DNA from: Candidatus Omnitrophota bacterium
GTDB lineage: Bacteria; Omnitrophota; Gorgyraeia; Gygaellales; Profunditerraquicolaceae
DNA length: 32,997 nt
Assembly: GCA_028717885.1 (NCBI GenBank)
Contig: JAQUMX010000014.1
Span: forward strand, 1-32,997
Reading direction: 5' to 3'
The notes below the pieces were generated by a model that searched no databases, was not told the origin of the DNA, and worked only from the letters and a program-made list of their open reading frames with translations. A program made the position numbers and the translations under genes. This document shows, piece after piece, positions 1 to 8,467 of this stretch (the first letter of the stretch is position 1; each line of letters opens with the position of its first letter).

Positions 1-3000
1 GTAGTTGCAGCATCGGAAACTTTGCCTGCCTTTGCCTGCTCTTCGGCAATTGCCACTAAAGCTTCGGATTTTTGGCAATCGTCCAGAATGGTATCCGCAG
101 TGCCCAAAGCAATCTCAAACTGACCTGCTGCAGCCTGCGCCCGGGAAATAGCGATCAAGGCAGAATTTTTATTAAACGTTTTATCAATCTTCTTTGCGGT
201 TTCTATAGAATCGCCAATCAAACCTGCTTCTGCCTGCGCCTGGGCAATAGCCCTTAAAGGATCGGATTGAGAAGCTGACGGAAGAGCTAATGTGCTAAGT
301 AACGCCTTCTGAAACGTATCTGCTGCTTGAGTGGTCTGGCCTGCTTTTGCCTGGGCTTTGGCAATGGCTGCTAATGGGATAATTTTATCAAGATCAACAG
401 TAATGTGATTTACCGTCGCCAAGGCATCATCAATCAAACCTGCTTCTGCCTGCGCCTGGGCAATAGCCCTTAAAGGATCGGATTGAGAAGCTGACGGAAG
501 AGCTAATGTGCTAAGTAACGCCTTCTGAAACGTATCTGCTGCTTGAGTGGTCTGGCCTGCTTTTGCCTGGGCTTTGGCAATGGCTGCTAAAGCCATATTC
601 TTATGCGTACTAAAAGGGATTTTGTCTACACTCTGAAAAACGCTGGCAATCCAGCCTACTTCCGCTTGGATCTCTGCAATTGCAAGCATGGCAAATGACT
701 TATGGTCGAAGTCTCGAATATCTTCTGCTGTTCTGATAGCTTCCTCAAAAGTTTCCGTTGCCGCAGTAGTTAACCCGGCCTTAGCCTGGGCTTTTGCAAC
801 AGCCACTAAAGCAGTAACTTTACTCCAGGGATCCACAATCCCGCGAGCATCTTCTAAAGCTTGCGCAAACAACTTTCCGGCTTTTTCCTGGGCTTTTTCG
901 CTGCTCTTTTTTTCTTGTGCCGTTAACACAGGCGGCTGTACCAAAAATTGATTGATCGCCACAGAATCCAACTCGCCCAAGCTTTCCGTCAAGCCCATAT
1001 CAACAATAATTACATTAGGCCTAACCTCTGTTACCTCGTAAGAAACATACACCTCTTCTGCAGTAATAATGTTTACTCTTTGTAAAAGTGACTTGAATTC
1101 TTTCTCTTCCTCCTGGCTTAATTGTCCTCTGCGGCTTGCCAATTCTACCAGGCGTGCCCCTAATTCTTCGCTTATTACTATACACCCTTCTTGTTTAATA
1201 AACGGCAGGCGTTCTTCTTGTGATAAATCAACCAAGTGCCTGATATCGAACTCTCTAACTGCCCGGGTACTATCTGCGGTAAAAGCAGCAACTAATACAG
1301 GCAAATGCCTGTTGCCCCCGACAGTTACTCCCGGAATAATCTGCGCGCCTAATTTCCGGAAGCTTTCTGCGCCTTGCCATTGAAAGAGTTTTTCGTGCAG
1401 GAAGATTACCTTTGGTTTATGCGCAACAGCCAGCCGAGAAAACGCCCGGCCATGCGGCAGGATAATATAGCCTTGTGCCTCTAGCCCCCGCAGGATCGGC
1501 GCTAAAAGTTCGCCTGCGCGTGCGCGTAAAGCAGTGACGATAAATTCGTTGTTAGGGTTCCCCTGGATCAAACCATCTAAACCGACGATAATCGTATTGA
1601 TATAATGCACCTTTTCAAGCGCAGAAAGCGTAGGGTGCTGGACGATCTTTTCTAAAAGATGCTCTATTGCAATTTGAAAGCGTGTTTTTCCGGAACCTCT
1701 TAAGTTCTGCTGTAAAACAATATTATCCCTGGCTTCTGTAACATCCATTAATGCAGCGCATTCTACTAATAGCCCGCCGCTTACCGTAGCGCCTTCAACA
1801 ATCTCATCTGATACGTCAACGGCAGTAATAACTTCTCCATTACGGCCGAATGAGATCCGGTGCGGCATATTGGGTCCGGTGCAGTGCACGACTTTTGTCT
1901 TAGTCAATTCTTCCTGCACTGCTTCGGGAGTCTCTAGCTGTGGAGTATCGCGATTACCTTCCTTCGGCACAAACATGCGCGCCAAAGTTTGTGCATTCAT
2001 TCCGCTGCCATTATCAACTACTGCGATGCTGAATTTTCCTATTGCTACTTGCACAAAACGGCCTTCGGATCCATGCGCAGAAGACGTGGGTTCTCCTGCC
2101 GGGACTATCACTGCCATATCCTCAAATCCATTTATTGCTTGTGCTTCCTGGCCTGCTTGTTGAGTAAATATATCTACCTCTGTAACAAAAGGGTAGCGCT
2201 CTCGAATTTTATTGATCAGTGTCTCCTGGGAAACCGGATGAGCCTTATCCGCATCTTGATCTAAAGCAGGGATAGGATCGACCGTAGCAACCGTAAGGAC
2301 TGTGCCTGTTTCAAGATCGCGCCCGGCATGCTTCCGGGCAATTGCCTGAAATTCTTCAAGCGGAACCTCCTGAATATTGATCCGCAGCCTGTTATCTTCT
2401 CCCCTAATAATCGTCAGCTGGTATGCTGGGCCATCGGTGGCGCGCGTAACAACCCTTACCTGATCTACGCCGTTAGGCTGCAGCCAGTACAAAATCTGTT
2501 TTATGCCTTTTCCGAACTGCCCGATATGAAAACCAAGTGCATCCAAGCTATTCGAGATTGCCTCCATGATTGACTGCAGCCGCGGCCCTTTATTTTGATA
2601 TTCGATTTCTATTTCCAGGCGAGGATCAGTGTAAGTCCCTTGATTAATCAAATCTATGACTTCAGGAGGATAATTACTTTCGATCAATCTCTGATATATC
2701 TGCGCGACAGCTTCCTCGCCAGATAGATTGCGCGGCAAATCTAAACTTGCCAAAACATCGTGCAATAACTGCCCCTTAAGAAGGCCACGCGCTATTTTCA
2801 TTTGCGCTGCGATAAAATGTTCCAGATCGACAAACCTATCTTTATTAACACTGGGCCGCTTTTTAACAGGCTCTATTTTCGGCCTAAATTGCTTTCTAAA
2901 CCATTCTCTAAAATCACGCAGAATGCGTCTGGGGTCAAATCTTGCTTCTTCATTTACGGCGTCGCCGCCCTCCATCGCCCTGTCTACAGCTATGCCTTGA

Positions 3001-5612
3001 TGTGCTTTCTGGCGTTGTTTGTCTTGGGGCCGGGTAAAGCCTTGAGAGTCTTTGAAGAGGCCTTCGATAAGCATGGGGATCTCTTCTGCGGAGATACCTT
3101 TTCTTTCGCACCAGATAGCCATGCCTTCATGGAAGAGTAGGTTGAGCTTAGTGTCTTTTCCTTCGCTTAGGGATTGAGGGGTAGTTTCATCTGAGAGAGC
3201 TTCCCAGTAGGAGTCTACTACTAATACCTGTTCTCCCTGGCGGACGGCTGATTGGCTGGGAGCTAAAGTATCCATCTCTGCCTGGGAAATGAGCTTGATT
3301 TGCGGTAGATGGAAGTCTGGGCCAAAGAAGCCTTCGGGATGTTCTGGAGTGCGTTCATTAATGATCCTGCCAGCTTCTGCAGGAGTAGGTACTTCTCTAC
3401 CAGAATACTCCCAGAGAGAATCGAAGGCAGAGGTGTCGATTGTGGAAATACCACCTTGGAAGCCAGCATCAAAAGAAGGTTCTTGTTGAAGGCCTGCCTT
3501 ACCTACTTCTTGAAGAAAAACAAAAGTTCCTGGCTGCTCAGGTTCTTCTAATGCGCTGCTGGGATTTCTGGCAACGGCATCAGAGGCAATTGGCAGCCTA
3601 GCACCATGCAATATTATTACCCTCTTAGGTTTTCTGCCTAGCATCGCGCCTACAGCCGCTCCAACCCTGGATTGTTTTAATGTTTTACTTAAATACTGCT
3701 GGATCGCTGCTTGCCAATCAGGGATATTTAAGTTTAAACGCGCAGCATCGCGGGCAGGATAAGAACGACTTGTAGCGGTTTCATCCTCGCTGCCAGATAA
3801 TTGAATCTCCGCCTTAACCGGGATTATTTTATTCTTTAGGTTCTGCGGGACATTGCCTCTTATAAACTCAAATAAGTGCACTGGCACAAATATCGCCTCA
3901 ACCAATTCAGCGCTTAGCTTCTGAAACGTATACATGGTCCCGGGCTGGCGCCGGCCTTCCAATTTTTCGAAGGAATCGTGGTCCGTTGATAATAAAATGA
4001 TTGCACCGCTACGCATCCTTTCTTCCAACTCAGGCTTGTCGGCTTCTTCCTCCAACAAGCTACCAGAACTTCTTTCCCCGATTATTTCGATAGGATTGTT
4101 ACCCGCTCCAGCCCCACTCAAAAGCTCCCAAATACAATTCTGAAAATAATCTTGATATAATCTTGCGCGTTCTGCAGCAGGCATGTCAGCAGGAATACGA
4201 TAACGAGATCGCCAGGCATTTTCATCCATGATCTCTATCGCAGTCGCAAAGACCTCGCCTGCGTCTTTATTCGCTCCCGTTAATAGGTCTAACCCTTCTT
4301 CCTTAGCCTTGTTACTGCCAACTAAGCCATTTTGCAGGATGGAATTTATAATCCTAACGCCTTCTGACCGCGCTCCATTTTCTCCTATTTGAGAAGTGCC
4401 TTTTTCTGGCGTAGATGATTGGCCCAATTGTTCCGATGCATACTGATCAACAGTTAAGCTCACATCGGTAATTGAATCCCCCAGAGCTGCGCGTATCCCC
4501 ACTAGATATCCGGTAGATTCAACTATGGCCGGTACGGGATTATTCACGCTGCCCTGCACATAAATCGTGCCTGCCCCAATGTCGCCTAAAGCAACACCGC
4601 CGGAAAAATAGCTTCTGATGGAACGGCCAAAAAGAGTATTGACCGGTTCTTTAATATTGTATTCGCCGTTTTTGAAGGATTGCTGATACGCATTAAAATA
4701 GGTGGTTTTATACCATGCCTCCTGCGAAGTCAGGCCCGTCAGATTTTCCTGGTCAATTAAGGCAGCATAAGCAGGATTTTTCTGTGTACATTTATCCTTA
4801 AACCACTGAGCGAGAATTAACGAATAATAAACCTGGCGCAAAGGCGCATAGCGCTTGGAATTATTGATCTCTTTAGTAATCTTGGGAATAATGAATTCGC
4901 GGATTAATTGCGAGGAATATTCGTTTAGCTCCTTCAGCCGTTGATCGTCAAAGTTGTACACTGCGGAATCTTTCAGATAGTCCTGCTCCAGCATTACCTT
5001 TAAGGTAGCCTTGTAAACATAGGCACTGCCGGGAGTTTCGCGAACAATGACCTCATCCGGCACAATCCAAGGCCGGGTCAAAGTCGGTATAGTAACATCG
5101 CTTGAGCCGAACAGCTCGGATGCTTTCTTGTAAAGCTTATCCCAATACTCTTTTCCTTCGGGGGTTTGAGGAGAAGTAAAACGAGCGGTATCCTTCTTTA
5201 ACTGCAGGTCTGCCTCTAATAAAATTTTTCCTATATCGGTTTGTCCTAATTTGTCATCGATAATGCTGTCTGCGGAATCCGGCCTAAGGTTAACCCAAAA
5301 AGAACTGTTCGGCAGCGTGACACCGATTAAAAAATATTTTAAAAGCGTAGAACTGGATTCTTTTAAGAAGCCTGCGCCTAATTCCTGATTGTCGCCTTTA
5401 TCTAAAAGTAATTGAAAATTATTTTCCCCGGGATTAAAGGCAAGGTATCTTAAATGCAGCGGCCGGAATTTATCCGCAACAATAGTGCTGCGCAATTGCG
5501 CCAAATATCCGGAAACATTCAGTTGGCCGGCAACTTGCGCGAAACCGCTTTGCTCAAAAGCAAGAAAAAAGCAAAGCAATAAGGATAATATTCTTACGAC
5601 TCTCCGTGGCAT
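1..5612 (-). CDS. Giant exported protein with permuted GHKL-like ATPase motifs and TPR-like repeats (C-terminus beyond window)
   Basis: This frame is open from an ATG at 5612 to the left edge, giving at least 1,870 residues without a stop, so the ORF track omitted it. An in-frame stop lies just upstream (5624-5622). Residues 1-26 form a signal peptide (MPRRVV, then a Leu-rich core, cleavage near SGFA-Q); there is no lipobox. Residues about 27-950 match no family I recognise. Residues 1017-1036 carry an N-box (EAISNSLDA) followed at once by IGQFGKG, like the Hsp90 G2 loop. A GTVLTV strand follows, and DNGSGM, a G1-like motif, appears only at 1200-1205. HEGMA at about 828 resembles a metalloprotease motif but lacks the second His. 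From about residue 1570, eight units with an AIAxAQAxAG signature suggest a TPR-like solenoid. Exported location is inferred from the signal peptide. An AGGAGG lies 22 nt before the ATG, which is too far for a normal ribosome site. Function is unknown. Confidence 0.85.
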   Translation of the reverse strand, partial: MPRRVVRILSLLLCFFLAFEQSGFAQVAGQLNVSGYLAQLRSTIVADKFRPLHLRYLAFNPGENNFQLLLDKGDNQELGAGFLKESSSTLLKYFLIGVTLPNSSFWVNLRPDSADSIIDDKLGQTDIGKILLEADLQLKKDTARFTSPQTPEGKEYWDKLYKKASELFGSSDVTIPTLTRPWIVPDEVIVRETPGSAYVYKATLKVMLEQDYLKDSAVYNFDDQRLKELNEYSSQLIREFIIPKITKEINNSKRYAPLRQVYYSLILAQWFKDKCTQKNPAYAALIDQENLTGLTSQEAWYKTTYFNAYQQSFKNGEYNIKEPVNTLFGRSIRSYFSGGVALGDIGAGTIYVQGSVNNPVPAIVESTGYLVGIRAALGDSITDVSLTVDQYASEQLGQSSTPEKGTSQIGENGARSEGVRIINSILQNGLVGSNKAKEEGLDLLTGANKDAGEVFATAIEIMDENAWRSRYRIPADMPAAERARLYQDYFQNCIWELLSGAGAGNNPIEIIGERSSGSLLEEEADKPELEERMRSGAIILLSTDHDSFEKLEGRRQPGTMYTFQKLSAELVEAIFVPVHLFEFIRGNVPQNLKNKIIPVKAEIQLSGSEDETATSRSYPARDAARLNLNIPDWQAAIQQYLSKTLKQSRVGAAVGAMLGRKPKRVIILHGARLPIASDAVARNPSSALEEPEQPGTFVFLQEVGKAGLQQEPSFDAGFQGGISTIDTSAFDSLWEYSGREVPTPAEAGRIINERTPEHPEGFFGPDFHLPQIKLISQAEMDTLAPSQSAVRQGEQVLVVDSYWEALSDETTPQSLSEGKDTKLNLLFHEGMAIWCERKGISAEEIPMLIEGLFKDSQGFTRPQDKQRQKAHQGIAVDRAMEGGDAVNEEARFDPRRILRDFREWFRKQFRPKIEPVKKRPSVNKDRFVDLEHFIAAQMKIARGLLKGQLLHDVLASLDLPRNLSGEEAVAQIYQRLIESNYPPEVIDLINQGTYTDPRLEIEIEYQNKGPRLQSIMEAISNSLDALGFHIGQFGKGIKQILYWLQPNGVDQVRVVTRATDGPAYQLTIIRGEDNRLRINIQEVPLEEFQAIARKHAGRDLETGTVLTVATVDPIPALDQDADKAHPVSQETLINKIRERYPFVTEVDIFTQQAGQEAQAINGFEDMAVIVPAGEPTSSAHGSEGRFVQVAIGKFSIAVVDNGSGMNAQTLARMFVPKEGNRDTPQLETPEAVQEELTKTKVVHCTGPNMPHRISFGRNGEVITAVDVSDEIVEGATVSGGLLVECAALMDVTEARDNIVLQQNLRGSGKTRFQIAIEHLLEKIVQHPTLSALEKVHYINTIIVGLDGLIQGNPNNEFIVTALRARAGELLAPILRGLEAQGYIILPHGRAFSRLAVAHKPKVIFLHEKLFQWQGAESFRKLGAQIIPGVTVGGNRHLPVLVAAFTADSTRAVREFDIRHLVDLSQEERLPFIKQEGCIVISEELGARLVELASRRGQLSQEEEKEFKSLLQRVNIITAEEVYVSYEVTEVRPNVIIVDMGLTESLGELDSVAINQFLVQPPVLTAQEKKSSEKAQEKAGKLFAQALEDARGIVDPWSKVTALVAVAKAQAKAGLTTAATETFEEAIRTAEDIRDFDHKSFAMLAIAEIQAEVGWIASVFQSVDKIPFSTHKNMALAAIAKAQAKAGQTTQAADTFQKALLSTLALPSASQSDPLRAIAQAQAEAGLIDDALATVNHITVDLDKIIPLAAIAKAQAKAGQTTQAADTFQKALLSTLALPSASQSDPLRAIAQAQAEAGLIGDSIETAKKIDKTFNKNSALIAISRAQAAAGQFEIALGTADTILDDCQKSEALVAIAEEQAKAGKVSDAAT
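215..374 (-). repeat. Direct repeat copy 2 (in protein order), 160 bp identical to 431-590
   Basis: Bases 215-374 and 431-590 are identical over 160 bp at an offset of 216 bp, exactly 72 codons. Both copies lie in the same frame of the giant minus-strand gene. They encode a pair of TPR-like units (signatures AIAKAQAKAG and AIAQAQAEAG). Confidence 0.95.
431..590 (-). repeat. Direct repeat copy 1 (in protein order), 160 bp identical to 215-374
   Basis: Partner of the 215-374 copy. The copies are separated by 56 bp of unlike sequence. Nucleotide identity, not just protein similarity, suggests recent tandem duplication or gene conversion within the TPR-like array. Confidence 0.95.
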
Positions 5613-5884
5613 TTTAGAGTTTTATTAGTTAGGTCCTCCTGCCCTGCGGGCTAAGGAGGATGCCTCGCCCGAACTTTAAACAAGCGAGCCATTTATCAGC
5701 CAATTATGTTTAAAGTGTATATTATATATAGGTATAAACAAGAGTGTTAGGGGGGGGTTTGGAAAGCGGTTTCTAGGACTCGTCAAAATATAATTTTAGG
5801 CCAATACCGAACGAGCTACGCAACCTTTACCTTGACCTAGACTACAGATTGGACATTTTTAAAGCAAAAAATCCAGATTGGACA
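5613..5884. other. Intergenic region between rsmI and the giant gene
   Basis: These 272 bp have no convincing ORF. They hold a hairpin at 5634-5660, an AT-rich stretch near 5710-5740, a run of eight G near 5750-5757, and a 13-bp direct repeat near the rsmI stop. A TATAAT lies on the minus strand at 5726-5721, with only a weak -35 candidate (CTAACA, 18-bp spacer). It could be the promoter of the giant gene. Confidence 0.6.
5634..5660. repeat. GC-rich palindromic hairpin in the leader of the giant gene
   Basis: Arms TCCTCCT and AGGAGGA enclose a second stem, GCCC/GGGC, around a TGC loop. On the minus strand the 3' arm contains AGGAGG, so the hairpin would sequester that Shine-Dalgarno-like sequence upstream of the giant gene. 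A related TCCTCC/GGAGGA element lies at 8406-8457, so it may be a dispersed palindromic repeat. Confidence 0.6.
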
Positions 5885-5886
5885 TT
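5845..5886. repeat. Two 13-bp direct repeats, 29 bp apart
   Basis: CAGATTGGACATT occurs at 5845-5857 and again at 5874-5886; the second copy overlaps the rsmI stop codon. This could be a residue of a transposon end or a regulatory repeat. No transposase is nearby. Confidence 0.5.
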
Positions 5887-6538
5887 AAATTATAACCACA
5901 AACTCGCCTTTTGGAGGGGATTTCTTGAATTTTTCGATGATTTTTGCGGGCTTATCGCGGATTATTTCTTCGAATTTTTTGGTCAATTCTCTGCCTACGA
6001 CCACCTCAATATCGCCATACACGCTTGAGATATCTCCTAAAGTAGCAATAATTCTATGGCAGGATTCATAAAAAATCAGAGTATTTTTTTCTTTGGCAAA
6101 TTCCTTAAGGCGGTTACGCCTGGCAATAGTGCGGTTAGGAAGAAAGCCGGCAAAGAAAAATTCGTGCGTCGGTTTTCCGGATACAACCAATGCATTCACA
6201 AAAGCAGTCGGCCCAGGGATTACTGTAATGGAAATATTATTTTTTATTGCCAAGTTAATAATATGGAACCCGGGATCTAAAATCCCCGGGGTTCCCGCAT
6301 CAGAAACCAAGGCAACATCCTTGCCTTCTTTTAGCAAGCTCAACAGATACTCCCCTTTGCTCAGGCGGTTGTGCTGAAAATAACTTGTCGTAGGCTTTGA
6401 GATATTGTAATGGTCGAGTAGGATTTTGGTATGGCGGGTATCTTCGCAGGCAATAAGATCGACGGACTTTAGGACTTCGATAGCGCGAAAGGTGATATCT
6501 TTTAAATTTCCTATCGGTGTGGCAACGATATAAAGCAT
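5885..6538 (-). CDS. rsmI: 16S rRNA 2'-O-ribose methyltransferase RsmI, short form
   Basis: RsmI uses SAM to methylate the 2'-O of C1402 in 16S rRNA. The protein begins MLYIVATPIGN, the family signature. It has the CEDTRHT segment, the VSDAGTPGILDPG loop and VIPGPTAF, all typical of tetrapyrrole-methylase-fold enzymes. I start it at 6538, not the longer track start at 6589, because all conserved sequence begins there and the ATG overlaps the glmS stop in a TAATG arrangement, which suggests translational coupling. At 217 aa it is shorter than the E. coli enzyme (about 286 aa) and ends right after the catalytic domain (GEFVVII), so the usual C-terminal helical domain is absent. Family assignment is secure. 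Confidence 0.93.
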   Translation of the reverse strand: MLYIVATPIGNLKDITFRAIEVLKSVDLIACEDTRHTKILLDHYNISKPTTSYFQHNRLSKGEYLLSLLKEGKDVALVSDAGTPGILDPGFHIINLAIKNNISITVIPGPTAFVNALVVSGKPTHEFFFAGFLPNRTIARRNRLKEFAKEKNTLIFYESCHRIIATLGDISSVYGDIEVVVGRELTKKFEEIIRDKPAKIIEKFKKSPPKGEFVVII

Positions 6539-8376
6539 TATTCCACAGTCACTGATTTTGCCAGGTTGCGCGGCTGGTCTACATCGCATCCGCGTTTTAC
6601 CGCGATATGGTAGGCTAACAATTGTAACGGCAGCGCTACGACTAACGGCGAAAGAAATTCACTGGTTTTAGGAAGATAGATTACTTCAGAAGTCAACTCC
6701 TTGATTATTTTATCGCCGCAGCTGGCAATAGCAATAATCTTGCCTTTTCTGCTGCGGATCTCCTCGATATTAGAGATCATTTTTTCATAAATTTTCGAGG
6801 CTGGCGCAATACAAACCACTGCCCGGTATTCATCGATTAAAGCGATCGGCCCGTGTTTCATTTCTCCTGCAGCATAGCCTTCTGCGGGAATATAGGAAAT
6901 TTCTTTCAGCTTCAAAGCGCCTTCCAAAGCAGAAGGAAAATTAATATTCCTGCCCAAATATAAGAAAGAGCCTAAATGCGAGTGATTGCGCGCGATTTTA
7001 GCGATAATATGCTGGTCTTTTAAAATCGCCTCTTGCAGCTTCGGGATACGCTGTAATTCCTCAAGAAATTTATTGATTTTCTCTTTCGCAACAACATTGC
7101 GCAGCCTTGCCAGATAAAAAGCAAATAAATATAAGGCGATTAATTGCGCAGTATATGCTTTTGTGGAAGCAACGCCAATCTCCGGGCCGGCATGCGTATA
7201 GATTACGCCGTCGGATTCCCGGGTCAAGGTTGAGCCCAAGACATTACAAATCGATAAAACGCTGCAGCCGCGTTTTCTGGCTTCTCGGACTCCGGCCAAA
7301 GTGTCGGCAGTTTCTCCTGACTGGCTAATTGCAATTACTAAAGAATGTTTGTCTACAAAAAGATCGCGGTAGCGGAATTCGCTGGAGACGTCTACATTAA
7401 TCGGTAAGCCGCATAAAGCTTCGAGAATGTATTTTCCGACCAGGCCGGCGTGATAGGCCGTGCCACATGCAACGATAGAGATATTTTTAATACTCTTAAG
7501 TTTTGCTTCCGGAATATGCTGCTCTGAAAAGATAATCTTATTTATGCCTTTCGCGATCCTTAAATTCAAAAGGTCGGCAAGAATCCTGGGCTGCTCATTA
7601 ATTTCCTTGAGCATGAAATGTTTATACCCCTGCTTCTGGGTCTGGGCGATATCCCAGTTAATCCGGGTAATATTCTTGGTAATCGCCTTACCGTGCAAAT
7701 CGGTTATCCGGACATTATCTTTCGTTAAAACTGCTATTTCCCCTTCTTCTAAAAAGATTACGTCTTTGGTAGAATCCAAGACTGCCGGCACATCAGAAGC
7801 AATAAAGTTTTCTCCTTGCCCGACGCCTACGATCAATGGGCTGCCGGAACGGGCGCTGATTATCTTTTCCGGTTCACGCCGGGAGATTACGCCGATAGCA
7901 AATGACCCGCGCACCAACGCTAGGGTTTTGCGCACCGCTTCTTCCAGGCAGGCATGCCGAGAAAACTTCTCGATCAAATGCACCAGTACTTCCGTGTCGG
8001 TCTGGCTTTTAAAAATATGGCCTTCTTTGATCAAACTTGTTTTTAAGGGTTCGTAATTTTCGATGATCCCGTTATGCACCACGGCGATTTCTCCGTCGCA
8101 ATCATCGTGCGGATGGGCATTGACCTGATTAGGGGCGCCGTGTGTTGCCCAGCGTGTATGCGCAATTCCCAGAAATCCGGAGAGTGGTTTTTTAGAAATA
8201 ATTTTTTCCAGGGCGCTGATTTTTCCGGGAGTTTTACGGATGGAGATTTGTTGTTTGCGGGAGAGTAAAATTGCCATGCCGCTGGAATCATAACCGCGGT
8301 ATTCCAGCCGCTTTAAACCATTAAGCAGGATTTCCTGTGCCTGCCTATTACCAACGTAGCCAATTATGCCACACAT
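6538..8376 (-). CDS. glmS: Glutamine--fructose-6-phosphate aminotransferase (isomerizing)
   Basis: GlmS makes glucosamine-6-phosphate from fructose-6-phosphate and glutamine, the first committed step to peptidoglycan and LPS amino sugars. It begins MCGIIGYVG, placing the N-terminal nucleophile Cys directly after the initiator Met. The glutaminase half includes HTRWATHG and HNGIIENY. The second half holds two SIS sugar-isomerase domains (SQSGETADT; GRNINFPSALEGALKLKEISY). The C-terminus is DVDQPRNLAKSVTVE, the usual GlmS tail. At 612 aa it is full length. It lies upstream of rsmI with a one-base overlap and downstream of tRNA-Glu. I saw no glmS ribozyme-like conservation that I could support in the 91-bp leader. 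Confidence 0.97.
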   Translation of the reverse strand: MCGIIGYVGNRQAQEILLNGLKRLEYRGYDSSGMAILLSRKQQISIRKTPGKISALEKIISKKPLSGFLGIAHTRWATHGAPNQVNAHPHDDCDGEIAVVHNGIIENYEPLKTSLIKEGHIFKSQTDTEVLVHLIEKFSRHACLEEAVRKTLALVRGSFAIGVISRREPEKIISARSGSPLIVGVGQGENFIASDVPAVLDSTKDVIFLEEGEIAVLTKDNVRITDLHGKAITKNITRINWDIAQTQKQGYKHFMLKEINEQPRILADLLNLRIAKGINKIIFSEQHIPEAKLKSIKNISIVACGTAYHAGLVGKYILEALCGLPINVDVSSEFRYRDLFVDKHSLVIAISQSGETADTLAGVREARKRGCSVLSICNVLGSTLTRESDGVIYTHAGPEIGVASTKAYTAQLIALYLFAFYLARLRNVVAKEKINKFLEELQRIPKLQEAILKDQHIIAKIARNHSHLGSFLYLGRNINFPSALEGALKLKEISYIPAEGYAAGEMKHGPIALIDEYRAVVCIAPASKIYEKMISNIEEIRSRKGKIIAIASCGDKIIKELTSEVIYLPKTSEFLSPLVVALPLQLLAYHIAVKRGCDVDQPRNLAKSVTVE

Positions 8377-8405
8377 CGAGCACCTTATTCTTTTATCTGG
8401 CGAAG

Positions 8406-8457
8406 TCCTCCGAGCCCCGCAAAAACCATTACTTATCTATTAAGGGGCGAAGGAGGA
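8406..8457. repeat. Imperfect inverted repeat upstream of glmS
   Basis: Arms TCCTCC-(GA)-GCCCC and GGGGC-(GA)-AGGAGGA flank an A/T-rich loop of about 25 nt. The arms resemble the 5634-5660 hairpin (TCCTCC next to GCCC). It sits between tRNA-Glu and glmS, so it could be a processing site, a leader structure or a dispersed palindromic repeat. Confidence 0.5.
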
Positions 8458-8467
8458 AAATTTAAAA

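Noticed and set aside
215-590. Possible CRISPR or satellite array
   Set aside because: Only two 160-bp copies exist, both in frame and coding for TPR-like units; there are no spacers of regular length.
3117-3131. HEGMA motif as a zinc metalloprotease active site
   Set aside because: HExxH needs a second His, which is Ala here, and no downstream third ligand pattern was evident.
72-4143. Plus- and minus-strand ORFs of 60-112 aa in the track across 1-4143
   Set aside because: They are shadows of the continuous minus-strand giant gene, overlap one another, lack ribosome sites and resemble no family.
7460-8056. 198-aa plus-strand ORF opposite glmS
   Set aside because: Antisense shadow of glmS with no family resemblance or ribosome site.
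8377-8467. glmS ribozyme in the glmS leader
   Set aside because: The leader is only 91 bp, mostly taken up by an inverted repeat, and I could not identify ribozyme core sequences.
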